From Nemertoderma westbladi (taxonomy: Eukaryota > Xenacoelomorpha > Nemertodermatida > Nemertodermatidae): a stretch of DNA of 64,000 nucleotides. Numbering within the stretch: position 1 is the stretch's first letter; each line of letters opens with the position of its first letter. The notes under the pieces were generated by a model that saw only the letters and a list, made by a program, of their open reading frames with translations, was not told the origin of the DNA and did no database searches. The stretch spans positions 34,542 through 98,541 of the forward strand of contig JAUCBJ010004099.1 in assembly GCA_032718475.1 (NCBI GenBank), in the 5' to 3' direction. The position numbers were made by a program, and so were the translations under genes. Positions 21,601 to 36,600 of this stretch are shown one piece after another.

Positions 21601-24600
21601 TCCTATAAGAGAGAAGAAGATGAGACTTAGGATTGTCTCGGGTGTTTCAGGTTCACCATCACTCGGCGCGGATGTATAAATAAATAATAATATAACGCTA
21701 GCGGCAGGGATGCAGTACGATGGATAATGCAGCACGGTTGATAATGCAGGATGGTTGATAATGCAGGATGGTTGATAATGCAGGATGGTTGATAATGCAG
21801 GATGGTTGATAATGCAGGATGGTTGATAATGCAGGATGGTTGATAATGCAGCACGGCGGATAATGCAGCACGGTTGATAATACAACACTGTGGACAATGC
21901 AACATGGTTGGTAATGCAGCACGGTTGATAATGCAGGATGGTAGATAATGCAGGGCGGTTGATAATGCAGCACGACGGATAATGCAGCACGCTTGATAAT
22001 ACAGCACTGAGGATAATAATGCAGCACGGTTGATAATACAACACGGTTGATTGATAATACAGCACGGTTGATAATACAACACTGGATAATGCAACATGGT
22101 TGGTAATGCAGCACGGTTGATAATGCAGGATGGTAGATAATGCAGGGTGGTTGATAATGCAACACGGTTAATAATGCGGCACGGTTGATAATGCGGCACG
22201 GCTGAAAAAGCAGCACGGTTGATAATGCAGCACGTAATAATGTGTATCTCACTGTAATAATATAATACTATTATAATAATAATAATGCAGCGATGATAAT
22301 ACAGCACTGTGGATAATGCAGCACGGTTGATAATGCGGCACCGTTGATAATATGCATCGATAATGCAGCACGGTTGAAATTTATAAAAAACATTGGTAAA
22401 AGTAAAGTTCTAAAAAAATTAGTTCTGTAAAAGTTCTACTAACCTTTGGCTGCCCTTTGGGGCAGTAATACAAACCGCTCCCTCTCAGAACCATGTAATG
22501 TTTCCTCCACTGTTTCTTCCCGTCGACTTTTACCCAAACAAATCCCTCTAACTCCGGCACCCGCGAGCCCGCGATGCTAAAGAACTGCTCGTAGAGCGAA
22601 CGACGTTGCAAGGCAGAGTTATCGTCGTCGTAGAAAGGGGAACTCGAACCCAGTATATAGAGCTGTAAGGAGGTGGTTAATATGTAGAGCTCGAACCCAG
22701 TAGAGCTGTAAGGAGGTGGTTAATATGTAGAGCTCGAACCCAGTATATAGAGCTGTAAGGAGGTGGTTAATATGTAGAGCTCGAACCCAGTAGAGCTGTA
22801 AGGAGGTGGTTAATATGTAGAGCTCGAACCCAGTAGAGCTGTAAGGAGGTGGTTAATATGTAGAGCTCGAACCCAGTATATAGAGCTGTAAGGAGGTGGT
22901 TAATATGTAGAGCTCGAACCCAGTATATAGAGCTGTAAGGAGGTGGTTAATATGTAGAGCTCGAACCCAGTAGAGCTGTAAGGAGGTGGTTAATATGTAG
23001 AGCTCGAACCCAGTAGAGCTGTAAGGAGGTGGTTAATATGTAGAGCTCGAACCCAGTATATAGAGCTGTAAGGAGGTGGTTAATATGTAGAGCTCGAACC
23101 CAGTATATAGAGCTGTAAGGAGGTGGTTAATATGTAGAGCTCGAACCCAGTATATAGAGCTGTAAGGAGGTGGTTACTATGTAGAGCTCGAACCCAGTAG
23201 AGCTGTAAAGAGGTGGTTACTATGTAGAGCTCGAACCCAGTATATAGAGCTGTAAGGAGGTGGTTAATATGTAGAGCTCGAACCCAGTATATAGAGCTGT
23301 AAGGAGGTGGTTAATATGTAGAGCTCGAACCCAGTATATAGAGCTGTAAGGAGGTGGTTACTATGTAGAGCTCGAACCCAGTATATAGAGCTGTAAGGAG
23401 GTGGTTACTATGTAGAGCTCGAACCCAGTATATAGAGCTGTAAGGAGGTGGTTACTATGTAGAGCTCGAACCCAGTATATAGAGCTGTAAGGAGGTGGTT
23501 AATATGTAGAGTTCGAACCCAGTAGAGCTGTAAGGAGGTGGTTAATATGTAGAGCTCGAACCCAGTATATAGAGCTGTAAGGAGGTGGTTACTATGTAGA
23601 GCTCGAACCCAGTATATAGAGCTGTAAGGAGGTGGTTAATATGTAGAGCTCGAACCCAGTATATAGAGCTGTAAGGAGGTGGTTACTATGTAGAGCTCGA
23701 ACCCAGTATATAGAGCTGTAAGGAGGTGGTTAATATGTAGAGCTCGAACCCAGTATATAGAGCTGTAAGGAGGTGGTTACTATGTAGAGCTCGAACACAG
23801 TATAGAGCTGTAAGGAGGTGGTTAATATGTAGAGCTCGAACCCAGTATATAGAGCTGTAAGGAGGTGGTTAATATGTAGAGCTCGAACCCAGTATATAGA
23901 GCTGTAAGGAGGTGGTTACTATGTAGAGCTCGAACCCAGTATATAGAGCTGTAAGGAGGTGGTTAATATGTAGAGCTCGAACCCAGTAGAGCTGTAAGGA
24001 GGTGGTTAATATGTAGAGCTCGAACCCAGTAGAGCTGTAAGGAGGTGGTTAATATGTAGAGCTCGAACCCAGTATATAGAGCTGTAAGGAGGTGGTTAAT
24101 ATGTAGAGCTCGAACCCAGTAGAGCTGTAAGGAGGTGGTTAATATGTAGAGCTCGAACCCAGTATATAGAGCTGTAAGGAGGTGGTTAATATGTAGAGCT
24201 CGAACCCAGTATATAGAGCTGTAAGGAGGTGGTTACTATGTAGAGCTTGAACCCAGTAGAGCTGTAAGGAGGTGGTTACTATGTAGAGCTCGAACCCAGT
24301 ATATAGAGCTGTAAGGAGGTGGTTACTATGTAGAGCTCGAACCCAGTATATAGAGCTGTAAGGAGGTGGTTAATATGTAGAGCTCGAACCCAGTATATAG
24401 ACCTGTAAGGAGGTGGTTAATATGTAGAGCTCGAACCCAGTATATAGAGCTGTAAGGAGGTGGTTAATATGTAGAGCTCGAACCCAGTATATAGAGCTGT
24501 AAGGAGGTGGTTAATATGTAGAGCTCGAACCCAGTAGAGCTGTAAGGAGGTGGTTAATGTAGAGCTCGAACCCAGTATATAGAGCTGTAAGGAGGTGGTT

Positions 24601-27600
24601 AATATGTAGAGCTCGAACCCAGTATATAGACCTGTAAGGAGGTGGTTAATATGTAGAGCTCGAACCCAGTATATAGAGCTGTAAGGAGGTGGTTAATATG
24701 TAGAGCTCGAACCCAGTATATAGAGCTGTAAGGAGGTGGTTAATATGTAGAGCTCGAACCCAGTATATAGAGCTGTAAGGAGATGGTTACTATGTAGAGC
24801 TCGAACCCAGTAGAGCTGTAAGGAGGTGGTTAATATGTAGAGCTCGAACCCAGTAGAGCTGTAAGGAGGTGGTTAATATGTAGAGCTCGAACCCAGTAGA
24901 GCTGTAAGGAGGTGGTTAATATGTAGAGCTCGAACCCAGTAGAGCTGTAAGGAGGTGGTTAATATGTAGAGCTCGAACCCAGTATATAGAGCTGTAAGGA
25001 GGTGGTTAATATGTAGAGCTCGAACCCAGTAGAGCTGTAAGGAGGTGGTTAATATGTAGAGCTCGAACCCAGTAGAGCTGTAAGGAGGTGGTTAATATGT
25101 AGAGCTCGAACCCAGTAGAGCTGTAAGGAGGTGGTTAATATGTAGAGCTCGAACCCAGTATATAGAGCTGTAAAGAGGTGGTTAATAAGTAGAGCTCGAA
25201 CCCAGTAGAGCTGTAAGGAGGTGGTTACTTTGTAGAGCTCGAACCCAGTAGAGCTGTAAGGAGGTGGTTAATATGTAGAGCTCGAACCCAGTATATAGAG
25301 CTGTAAGGAGGTGGTTAATATGTAGAGCTCGAACCCAGTAGAGCTGTAAGGAGGTGGTTAATATGTAGAGCTCGAACCCAGTATATAGAGCTGTAAGGAG
25401 GTGGTTACTATGTAGAGCTCGAGCCCAGTAGAGCTGTAAAGAGGTGGTTAATATGTAGAGCTCGAACCCAGTATATATAGCTGTAAGGAGGTGGTTAATA
25501 TGTAGAGCTCGAACCCAGTAGAGCTGTAAGGAGGTGGTTAATATGTAGAGCTCGATCCCAGTATATAGAGCTGTAAAGAGGTGGTTAATATGTAGAGCTC
25601 GAACCCAGTAGAGCTGTAAAGAGGTGGTTAATATGTAGAGCTCAAACCCAGTATATATAGCTGTAAGGAGGTGGTTAATATGTAGAGCTCGAACCCAGTA
25701 GAGCTGTAAGGAGGTGGTTACTATGTAGAGCTCGAACCCAGTAGCTGTAAGGAGGTGGTTAATATGTAGAGCTCGAACCCAGTATATAGAGCTGTAAGGA
25801 GGTGGTTAATATGTAGAGCTCGAACCCAGTATATAGAGCTGTAAGGAGGTGGTTAATATGTAGAAATCGAACCCAGTATATAGAGCTGTAAGGAGGTGGT
25901 TAATATGTAGAGCTCGAACCCAGTATATAGAGCTGTAAGGAGGTGGTTACTATGTAGAGCTCGAACCCAGTATATAGAGCTGTAAGGAGGTGGTTAATAT
26001 GTAGAGCTCGAACCCAGTATATAGAGCTGTAAGGAGGTGGTTAATATGTAGAGCTCGAACCCAGTATATAGAGCTGTAAGGAGGTGGTTACTATGTAGAG
26101 CTCGAACCCAGTATATAGAGCTGTAAGGAGGTGGTTAATATGTAGAGCTCGAACCCAGTATATAGAGCTGTAAGGAGGTGGTTAATATGTAGAGCTCGAA
26201 CCTAGTATATAGAGCTGTAAGGAGGTGGTTAATATGTAGAGCTCGAACCCAGTAGAGCTGTAAGGAGGTGGTTAATATGTAGAGCTCGAACCCAGTATAT
26301 AGAGCTGTAAGGAGGTGGTTAATATGTAGAGCTCGAACCCAGTATATAGAGCTGTAAGGAGGTGGTTACTATGTAGAGCTCGAACCCAGTATATAGAGCT
26401 GTAAGGAGGTGGTTAATATGTAGAGCTCGAACCCAGTATATAGAGCTGTAAGGAGGTGGTTACTATGTAGAGCTCGAACCCAGTATATAGAGCTGTAAGG
26501 AGGTGGTTAATATGTAGAGCTCGAACCCAGTATATAGAGCTGTAAGGAGGTGGTTACTATGTAGAGCTCGAACCCAGTATATAGAGCTGTAAGGAGGTGG
26601 TTAATATGTAGAGCTCGAACCCAGTATATAGAGCTGTAAGGAGGTGGTTAATATGTAGAGCTCGAACCCAGTATATAGAGCTGTAAGGAGGTGGTTAATA
26701 TGTAGAGCTCGAACCCAGTATATAGAGCTGTAAGGAGGTGGTTAATATGTAGAGCTCGAACCTAGTATATAGAGCTGTAAGGAGGTGGTTACTATGTAGA
26801 GCTCGAACCCAGTATATAGAGCTGTAAGGAGGTGGTTAATATGTAGAGCTCGAACCCAGTATATAGAGCTGTAAGGAGGTGGTTAATATGTAGAGCTCGA
26901 ACCCAGTATATAGAGCTGTAAGGAGGTGGTTAATATGTAGAGCTCGAACCCAGTATATAGAGCTGTAAGGAGGTGGTTACTATGTAGAGCTCGAACCCAG
27001 TATATAGAGCTGTAAGGAGGTGGTTAATATGTAGAGCTCGAACCCAGTATATAGAGCTGTAAGGAGGTGGTTACTATGTAGAGCTCGAACCCAGTATATA
27101 GAGCTGTAAGGAGGTGGTTAATATGTAGAGCTCGAACCCAGTATATAGAGCTGTAAGGAGGTGGTTAATATGTAGAGCTCGAACCCAGTAGAGCTGTAAG
27201 GGGGTGGTTAATATGTAGAGCTCGAACCCAGTAGCTGTAAGGAGGTGGTTACTATGTAGAGCTCGAACCCAGTATATAGAGCTGTAAGGAGGTGGTTAAT
27301 ATGTAGAGCTCGAACCCAGTATATAGAGCTGTAAGGAGGTGGTTACTATGTAGAGCTCGAACCCAGTATATAGAGCTGTAAGGAGGTGGTTAATATGTAG
27401 AGCTCGAACCCAGTATATAGAGCTGTAAGGAGGTGGTTACTATGTAGAGCTCGAACCCAGTATATAGAGCTGTAAGGAGGTGGTTAATATGTAGAGCTCG
27501 AACCCAGTATATAGAGCTGTAAGGAGGTGGTTAATATGTAGAGCTCGAACCTAGTATATAGAGCTGTAAGGAGGTGGTTACTATGTAGAGCTCGAACCCA

Positions 27601-30600
27601 GTATATAGAGCTGTAAGGAGGTGGTTAATATGTAGAGCTCGAACCCAGTATATAGAGCTGTAAGGAGGTGGTTACTATGTAGAGCTCGAACCCAGTAGAG
27701 CTGTAAGGAGGTGGTTAATATGTAGAGCTCGAAACCAGTATATAGAGCTGTAAGGAGGTGGTTAATATGTAGAGCTCGAACCCAGTAGCTGTAAGGAGGT
27801 GGTTACTATGTAGAGCTCGAACCCAGTATATAGAGCTGTAAGGAGGTGGTTACTATGTAGAGCTCGAACCCAGTAGAGCTGTAAGGAGGTGGTTACTATG
27901 TAGAGCTCGAACCCAGTATATAGAGCTGTAAGGAGGTGGTTAATATGTAGAGCTCGAACCCAGTATATAGAGCTGTAAGGAGGTGGTTAATATGTAGAGC
28001 TCGAACCCAGTAGAGCTGTAAGGGGGTGGTTAATATGTAGAGCTCGAACCCAGTAGCTGTAAGGAGGTGGTTACTATGTAGAGCTCGAACCCAGTATATA
28101 GAGCTGTAAGGAGGTGGTTAATATGTAGAGCTCGAACCCAGTATATAGAGCTGTAAGGAGGTGGTTACTATGTAGAGCTCGAACCCAGTATATAGAGCTG
28201 TAAGGAGGTGGTTACTATGTAGAGCTCGAACCCAGTATATAGAGCTGTAAGGAGGTGGTTAATATGTAGAGCTCGAACCTAGTATATAGAGCTGTAAGGA
28301 GGTGGTTAATATGTAGAGCTCAAACCCAGTAGAGCTGTAAGGAGGTGGTTAATATGTAGAGCTCGAACCCAGTATATAGAGCTGTAAGGAGGTGGTTAAT
28401 ATGTAGAGCTCGAACCCAGTATATAGAGCTGTAAGGAGGTGGTTACTATGTAGAGCTCGAACCCAGTAGAGCTGTAAGGAGGTGGATAATATGTAGAGCT
28501 CGAACCCAGTATAGCTGTAAGGAGGTGGTTACTATGTAGAGCTCGAACCCAGTAGCTGTAAGGAGGTGGTTAATATGTAGAGCTCGAACCCACTATATAG
28601 AGCTGTAAGGAGGTGGTTAATATGTAGAGCTCGAACCCAGTATATAGAGCTGTAAAGAGGTGGTTAATATGTAGAGCTCAAACCCAGTAGAGCTGTAAGG
28701 AGGTGGTTAATATGTAGAGCTCGAACCCAGTATATAGAGCTGTAAGGAGGTGGTTAATATGTAGAGCTCGAACCCAGTAGAGCTGTAAGGAGGTGGTTAA
28801 TATGTAGAGCTCGAACCCAGTATATAGAGCTGTAAGGAGGTGGTTACTATGTAGAGCTCGAACCCAGTAGCTGTAAGGAGGTGGTTAATATGTAGAGCTC
28901 GAACCCAGTAGAGCTGTAAGGAGGTGGTTAATATGTAGAGCTCGAACCCAGTATATAGAGCTGTAAGGAGGTGGTTACTATGTAGAGCTCGAACCCAGTA
29001 TATAGAGCTGTAAGGAGGTGGTTAATATGTAGAGCTCGAACCCAGTATATAGAGCTGTAAGGAGGTGGTTAATATGTGGAGCTCGAACCCAGTAGAGCTG
29101 TAAGGAGGTGGTTAATATGTAGAGCTCGAACCCAGTAGAGCTGTAAGGAGGTGGTTACTATGTAGAGCTCGAACCCAGTAGAGCTGTAAGGAGGTGGTTA
29201 CTATGTAGAGCTCGAACCCAGTAGAGCTGTAAAGAGGTGGTTAATATGTAGAGCTCGAACCCAGTAGCTGTAAGGAGGTGGTTACTATGTAGAGCTCGAA
29301 CCCAGTAGAGCTGTAAGGAGGTGGTTAATATGTAGAGCTCGAACCCAGTATACAGAGCTGTAAGGAGATAGTTACTATGTAGAGCTCGAACCCAGTATAT
29401 AGAGCTGTAAGGAGGTGGTTAATATGTAGAGCTCGAACCCAGTATATAGACCTGTAAGGAGGTGGTTAATATGTAGAGCTCGAACCCAGTATATAGACCT
29501 GTAAGGAGGTGGTTAATATGTAGAGCTCGAACCCAGTATATAGAGCTGTAAGGAGGTGGTTAATATGTAGAGCTCGAACCCAGTATATAGAGCTGTAAGG
29601 AGGTGGTTAATATGTAGAGCTCGAACCCAGTATATAGAGCTGTAAGGAGGTGGTTAATATGTAGAGCTCGAACCCAGTATATAGAGCTGTAAGGAGGTGG
29701 TTACTATGTAGAGCTCGAACCCAGTAGAGCTGTAAGGAGGTGGTTAATATGTAGAGCTCGAACCCAGTATATAGAGCTGTAAGGAGGTGGTTACTATGTA
29801 GAGCTCGAACCCAGTATATAGAGCTGTAAGGAGGTGGTTACTATGTAGAGCTCGAACCCAGTAGAGCTGTAAGGAGGTGGTTAATATGTAGAGCTCGAAC
29901 CCAGTATATAGAGCTGTAAGGAGGTGGTTACTATGTAGAGCTCGAACCCAGTATATAGAGCTGTAAGGAGGTGGTTACTATGTAGAGCTCGAACCCAGTA
30001 GAGCTGTAAGGAGGTGGTTAATATGTAGAGCTCGAACCCAGTAGAGCTGTAAGGAGGTGGTTAATATGTAGAGCTCGAACCCAGTATATAGAGCTGTAAG
30101 GAGGTGGTTAATATGTAGAGCTCGAACCTAGTATATAGAGCTGTAAGGAGGTGGTTAATATGTAGAGCTCGAACCCAGTATATAGAGCTGTAAGGAGGTG
30201 GTTAATATGTAGAGCTCGAACCCAGTATATAGAGCTGTAAGGAGGTGGTTAATATGTAGAGCTCGAACCCAGTAGAGCTGTAAGGAGGTGGTTAATATGT
30301 AGAGCTCGAACCCAGTAGAGCTGTAAGGAGGTGGTTAATATGTAGAGCTCGAACCCAGTAGAGCTGTAAGGAGGTGGTTAATATGTAGAGCTCGAACCCA
30401 GTATATAGAGCTGTAAGGAGGTGGTTACTATGTAGAGCTCGAACCCAGTATATAGACCTGTAAGGAGGTGGTTAATATGTAGAGCTCGAACCCAGTAGAG
30501 CTGTAAGGAGGTGGTTAATATGTAGAGCTCGAACCCAGTATATAGAGCTGTAAGGAGGTGGTTAATATGTAGAGCTCGAACCCAGTATATAGAGCTGTAA

Positions 30601-33600
30601 GGAGGTGGTTAATATGTAGAGCTCGAACCCAGTATATAGAGCTGTAAGGAGGTGGTTACTATGTAGAGCTCGAACCCAGTAGAGCTGTAAAGAGGTGGTT
30701 AATATGTAGAGCTCGAACCCAGTAGAGCTGTAAGGAGGTGGTTAATATGTAGAGCTCGAACCCAGTAGAGCTGTAAGGAGGTGGTTAATATGTAGAGCTC
30801 GAACCCAGTAGAGCTGTAAGGAGGTGGTTAATATGTAGAGCTCGAACCCAGTATATAGAGCTGTAAGGAGGTGGTTAATATGTAGAGCTCGAACCCAGTA
30901 GAGCTGTAAGGAGGTGGTTAATATGTAGAGCTCGAACCCAGTATATAGAGCTGTAAGGAGGTGGTTAATATGTAGAGCTCGAACCCAGTATATAGAGCTG
31001 TAAGGAGGTGGTTAATATGTAGAGCTCGAACCCAGTAGAGCTGTAAGGAGGTGGTTAATATTTAGAGCTCGAACCCAGTAGATCTGTAAGGAGGTGGTTA
31101 ATATGTAGAGCTCGAACCCAGTATATAGAGCTGTAAGGAGGTGGTTAATATGTAGAGCTCGAACCCAGTATATAGAGCTGTAAGGAGGTGGTTAATATGT
31201 AGAGCTCGAACCCAGTATATAGAGCTGTAAGGAGGTGGTTACTATGTAGAGCTCGAACCCAGTAGAGCTGTAAGGAGGTGGTTAATATGTAGAGCTCGAA
31301 CCCAGTAGAGCTGTAAGGAGGTGGTTACTATGTAGAGCTCGAACCCAGTAGAGCTGTAAGGAGGTGGTTAATATGTAGAGCTCGAACCCAGTATATAGAG
31401 CTGTAAGGAGGTGGTTACTATGTAGAGCTCGAACCCAGTATATAGACCTGTAAGGAGGTGGTTAATATGTAGAGCTCGAACCCAGTATATAGAGCTGTAA
31501 GGAGGTGGTTAATATGTAGAGCTCGAACCCAGTATATAGAGCTGTAAGGAGGTGGTTAATATGTAGAGCTCGAACCCAGTATATAGAGCTGTAAGGAGGT
31601 GGTTAATATGTAGAGCTCGAACCCAGTAGAGCTGTAAGGAGGTGGTTAATATGTAGAGCTCGAACCCAGTAGAGCTGTAAGGAGGTGGTTAATATGTAGA
31701 GCTCGAACCCAGTAGAGCTGTAAGGAGGTGGTTAATATGTAGAGCTCGAACCCAGTAGAGCTGTAAGGAGGTGGTTAATATGTAGAGCTCGAACCCAGTA
31801 TATAGAGCTGTAAGGAGGTGGTTAATATGTAGAGCTCGAACCCAGTAGAGCTGTAAGGAGGTGGTTAATATGTAGAGCTCGAACCCAGTATATAGAGCTG
31901 TAAGGAGGTGGTTAATATGTAGAGCTCGAACCCAGTATATAGAGCTGTAAGGAGGTGGTTAATATGTAGAGCTCGAACCCAGTATATAGAGCTGTAAGGA
32001 GGTGGTTAATATGTAGAGCTTGAACCCAGTATATAGAGCTGTAAGGAGGTGGTTACTATGTAGAGCTCGAACCCAGTAGAGCTGTAAGGAGGTGGTTAAT
32101 ATGTGGAGATCGAACCCAGTAGAGCTGTAAGGAGGTGGTTAATATGTAGAGCTCGAACCCAGTATATAGAGCTGTAAGGAGGTGGTTAATATGTAGAGCT
32201 CGAACCCAGTATATAGAGCTGTAAGGAGGTGGTTAATATGTAGAGCTCGAACCCAGTAGAGCTGTAAGGAGGTGGTTACTATGTAGAGCTCGAACCCAGT
32301 ATATAGAACTGTAAGGAGGTGGTTAATATGTAGAGCTCGAACCCAGTATATAGAGCTGTAAGGAGGTGGTTAATATGTAGAGCTCGAACCCAGTATATAG
32401 AGCTGTAAGGAGGTGGTTAATATGTAGAGCTCGAACCCAGTATATAGAGCTGTAAGGAGGTGGTTACTATGTAGAGCTCGAACCCAGTAGAGCTGTAAGG
32501 AGGTGGTTAATATGTAGAGCTCGAACCCAGTATATAGAGCTGTAAGGAGGTGGTTATAGAAATCGAACCCAGTATATAGAGCTGTAAGGAGGTGGTTACT
32601 ATGTAGAGCTCGAACCCAGTATATAGAGCTGTAAGGAGGTGGTTAATATGTAGAGCTCGAACCCAGTAGCTGTAAGGAGGTGGTTACTATGTAGAGCTCG
32701 AACCCAGTAGCTGTAAGGAGGTGGTTACTATGTAGAGCTCGAACCCAGTAGAGCTGTAAGGAGGTGGTTAATATGTAGAGCTCGAACCCAGTATATAGAG
32801 CTGTAAGGAGGTGGTTAATATGTAGAGCTCGAACCCAGTAGAGCTGTAAGGAGGTGGTTAATATGTAGAGCTCGAACCCAGTATATAGAGCTGTAAGGAG
32901 GTGGTTATAGAAATCGAACCCAGTATATAGAGCTGTAAGGAGGTGGTTACTATGTAGAGCTCGAACCCAGTATATAGAGCTGTAAGGAGGTGGTTAATAT
33001 GTAGAGCTCGAACCCAGTAGCTGTAAGGAGGTGGTTACTATGTAGAGCTCGAACCCAGTAGAGCTGTAAGGAGGTGGTTAATATGTAGAGCTCGAACCCA
33101 GTATATAGGTCTGTAAGGAGGTGGTTAATATGTAGAGCTCGAACCCAGTATATAGGTCTGTAAGGAGGTGGTTAATATGTAGAGCTCGAACCCAGTAGAG
33201 CTGTAAGGAGGTGGTTAATATGTAGAGCTCGAACCCAGTATATAGAGCTGTAAGGAGATAGTTACTATGTAGAGCTCGAACCCAGTATATAGAGCTGTAA
33301 GGAGGTGGTTAATATGTAGAGCTCGAACCCAGTATATAGAGCTGTAAGGAGGTGGTTACTATGTAGAGCTTGAACCCAGTATATAGAGCTGTAAGGAGGT
33401 GGTTAATATGTAGAGCTCGAACCCAGTATATAGAGCTGTAAGGAGGTGGTTAATATGTAGAGCTCGAACCCAGTAGAGCTGTAAGGAGGTGGTTAATATG
33501 TAGAGCTCGAACCCAGTAGAGCTGTAAGGAGGTGGTTAATATGTAGAGCTCGAACCCAGTATATAGAGCTGTAAGGAGGTGGTTACTATGTAGAGCTCGA

Positions 33601-36600
33601 ACCCAGTAGAGCTGTAAGGGGGTGGTTAATATGTAGAGCTCGAACCCAGTAGAGCTGTAAGGAGGTGGTTAATATGTAGAGCTCGAACCCAGTATATAGA
33701 GCTGTAAGGAGGTGGTTAATATGTAGAGCTCGAACCCAGTATATAGAGCTGTAAGGAGGTGGTTAATATGTAGAGCTCGAACCCAGTATATAGACCTGTA
33801 AGGAGGTGGATAATATGTAGAGCTCGAACCCAGTAGAGCTGTAAGGAGGTGGTTAATATGTAGAGCTCGAACCCAGTAGAGCTGTAAGGAGGTGGTTAAT
33901 ATGTAGAGCTCGAACCCAGTAGAGCTGTAAGGAGGTGGTTAATATGTAGAGCTCGAACCCAGTATATAGAGCTGTAAGGAGGTGGTTATAGAAATCGAAC
34001 CCAGTATATAGAGCTGTAAGGAGGTGGTTAATATGTAGAGCTCGAACCCAGTATATAGAGCTGTAAGGAGGTGGTTAATATGTAGAGCTCGAACCCAGTA
34101 TATAGAGCTGTAAGGAGGTGGTTAATATGTAGAGCTCGAACCCAGTATATAGAGCTGTAAGGAGGTGGTTACTATGTAGAGCTCGAACCCAGTAGAGCTG
34201 TAAGGAGGTGGTTAATATGTAGAGCTCGAACCCAGTATATATAGCTGTAAGGAGGTGGTTAATATGTAGAGCTCGAACCCAGTATATAGAGCTGTAAGGA
34301 GGTGGTTAATATGTAGAGCTCGAACCCAGTATATAGAGCTGTAAGGAGGTGGTTAATATGTAGAGCTCGAACCCAGTATATAGAGCTGTAAGGAGGTGGT
34401 TACTATGTAGAGCTCGAACCCAGTAGAGCTGTAAGGAGGTGGTTAATATGTAGAGCTCGAACCCAGTATATAGAGCTGTAAGGAGGTGGTTAATATGTAG
34501 AGCTCGAACCCAGTATATAGAGCTGTAAGGAGGTGGTTAATATGTAGAGCTCGAACCCAGTATATAGAGCTGTAAGGAGGTGGTTACTATGTAGAGCTCG
34601 AACCCAGTAGAGCTGTAAGGAGGTGGTTAATATGTAGAGCTCGAACCCAGTATATAGAGCTGTAAGGAGGTGGTTAATATGTAGAGCTCGAACCCAGTAG
34701 AGCTGTAAGGAGGTGGTTAATATGTAGAGCTCGAACCCAGTATATAGAGCTGTAAGGAGGTGGTTAATATGTAGAGCTCGAACCCAGTAGAGCTGTAAGG
34801 AGGTGGTTAATATGTAGAGCTCGAACCCAGTATATAGAGCTGTAAGGAGGTGGTTACTATGTAGAGCTCGAACCCAGTATATAGAGCTGTAAGGAGGTGG
34901 TTAATATGTAGAGCTCGAACCCAGTATATAGAGCTGTAAGGAGGTGGTTAATATGTAGAGCTCGAACCCAGTATATAGAGCTGTAAGGAGGTGGTTAATA
35001 TGTAGAGCTCGAACCCAGTATATAGAGCTGTAAGGAGGTGGTTACTATGTAGAGCTCGAACCCAGTAGAGCTGTAAGGAGGTGGTTAATATGTAGAGCTC
35101 GAACCCAGTAGAGCTGTAAGGAGGTGGTTAATATGTAGAGCTCGAACCCAGTATATAGAGCTGTAAGGAGGTGGTTAATATGTAGAGCTCGAACCCAGTA
35201 GAGCTGTAAGGAGGTGGTTAATATGTAGAGCTCGAACCCAGTATATAGAGCTGTAAGGAGGTGGTTACTATGTAGAGCTCGAACCCAGTATATAGAGCTG
35301 TAAGGAGGTGGTTAATATGTAGAGCTCGAACCCAGTATATAGAGCTGTAAGGAGGTGGTTAATATGTAGAGCTCGAACCCAGTATATAGAGCTGTAAGGA
35401 GGTGGTTAATATGTAGAGCTCGAACCCAGTAGAGCTGTAAGGAGGTGGTTACTATGTAGAGCTCGAACCCAGTAGAGCTGTAAGGAGGTGGTTAATATGT
35501 AGAGCTCGAACCCAGTAGAGCTGTAAGGAGGTGGTTAATATGTAGAGCTCGAACCCAGTATATAGAGCTGTAAGGAGGTGGTTAATATGTAGAGCTCGAA
35601 CCCAGTATATAGAGCTGTAAGGAGGTGGTTAATATGTAGAGCTCGAACCCAGTATATAGAGCTGTAAGGAGGTGGTTAATATGTAGAGCTCGAACCCAGT
35701 ATATAGAGCTGTAAGGAGGTGGTTAATATGTAGAGCTCGAACCCAGTAGAGCTGTAAGGAGGTGGTTACTATGTAGAGCTCGAACCCAGTATATAGAGCT
35801 GTAAGGAGGTGGTTAATATGTAGAGCTCGAACCCAGTATATAGAGCTGTAAGGAGGTGGTTAATATGTAGAGCTCGAACCCAGTATATAGAGCTGTAAGG
35901 AGGTGGTTAATATGTAGAGCTCGAACCCAGTAGAGCTGTAAGGAGGTGGTTAATATGTAGAGCTCGAACCCAGTATATAGAGCTGTAAGGAGGTGGTTAA
36001 TATGTAGAGCTCGAACCCAGTAGAGCTGTAAGGAGGTGGTTAATATGTAGAGCTCGAACCCAGTATATAGAGCTGTAAGGAGGTGGTTACTATGTAGAGC
36101 TCGAACCCAGTAGAGCTGTAAGGAGGTGGTTAATATGTAGAGCTCGAACCCAGTAGAGCTGTAAGGAGGTGGTTAATATGTAGAGCTCGAACCCAGTAGA
36201 GCTGTAAGGAGGTGGTTAATATGTAGAGCTCGAACCCAGTATATAGAGCTGTAAGGAGGTGGTTAATATGTAGAGCTCGAACCCAGTATATAGAGCTGTA
36301 AGGAGGTGGTTAATATGTAGAGCTCGAACCCAGTAGAGCTGTAAGGAGGTGGTTACTATGTAGAGCTCGAACCCAGTAGAGCTGTAAGGAGGTGGTTAAT
36401 ATGTAGAGCTCGAACCCAGTAGAGCTGTAAGGAGGTGGTTAATATGTAGAGCTCGAACCCAGTATATAGAGCTGTAAGGAGGTGGTTAATATGTAGAGCT
36501 CGAACCCAGTATATAGAGCTGTAAGGAGGTGGTTAATATGTAGAGCTCGAACCCAGTAGAGCTGTAAGGAGGTGGTTACTATGTAGAGCTCGAACCCAGT

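Noticed and set aside
21523-22307. His/Tyr/Cys-rich open frames on the minus strand
   Set aside because: They follow the 17-bp period and overlap in several frames; no domain and no start context.
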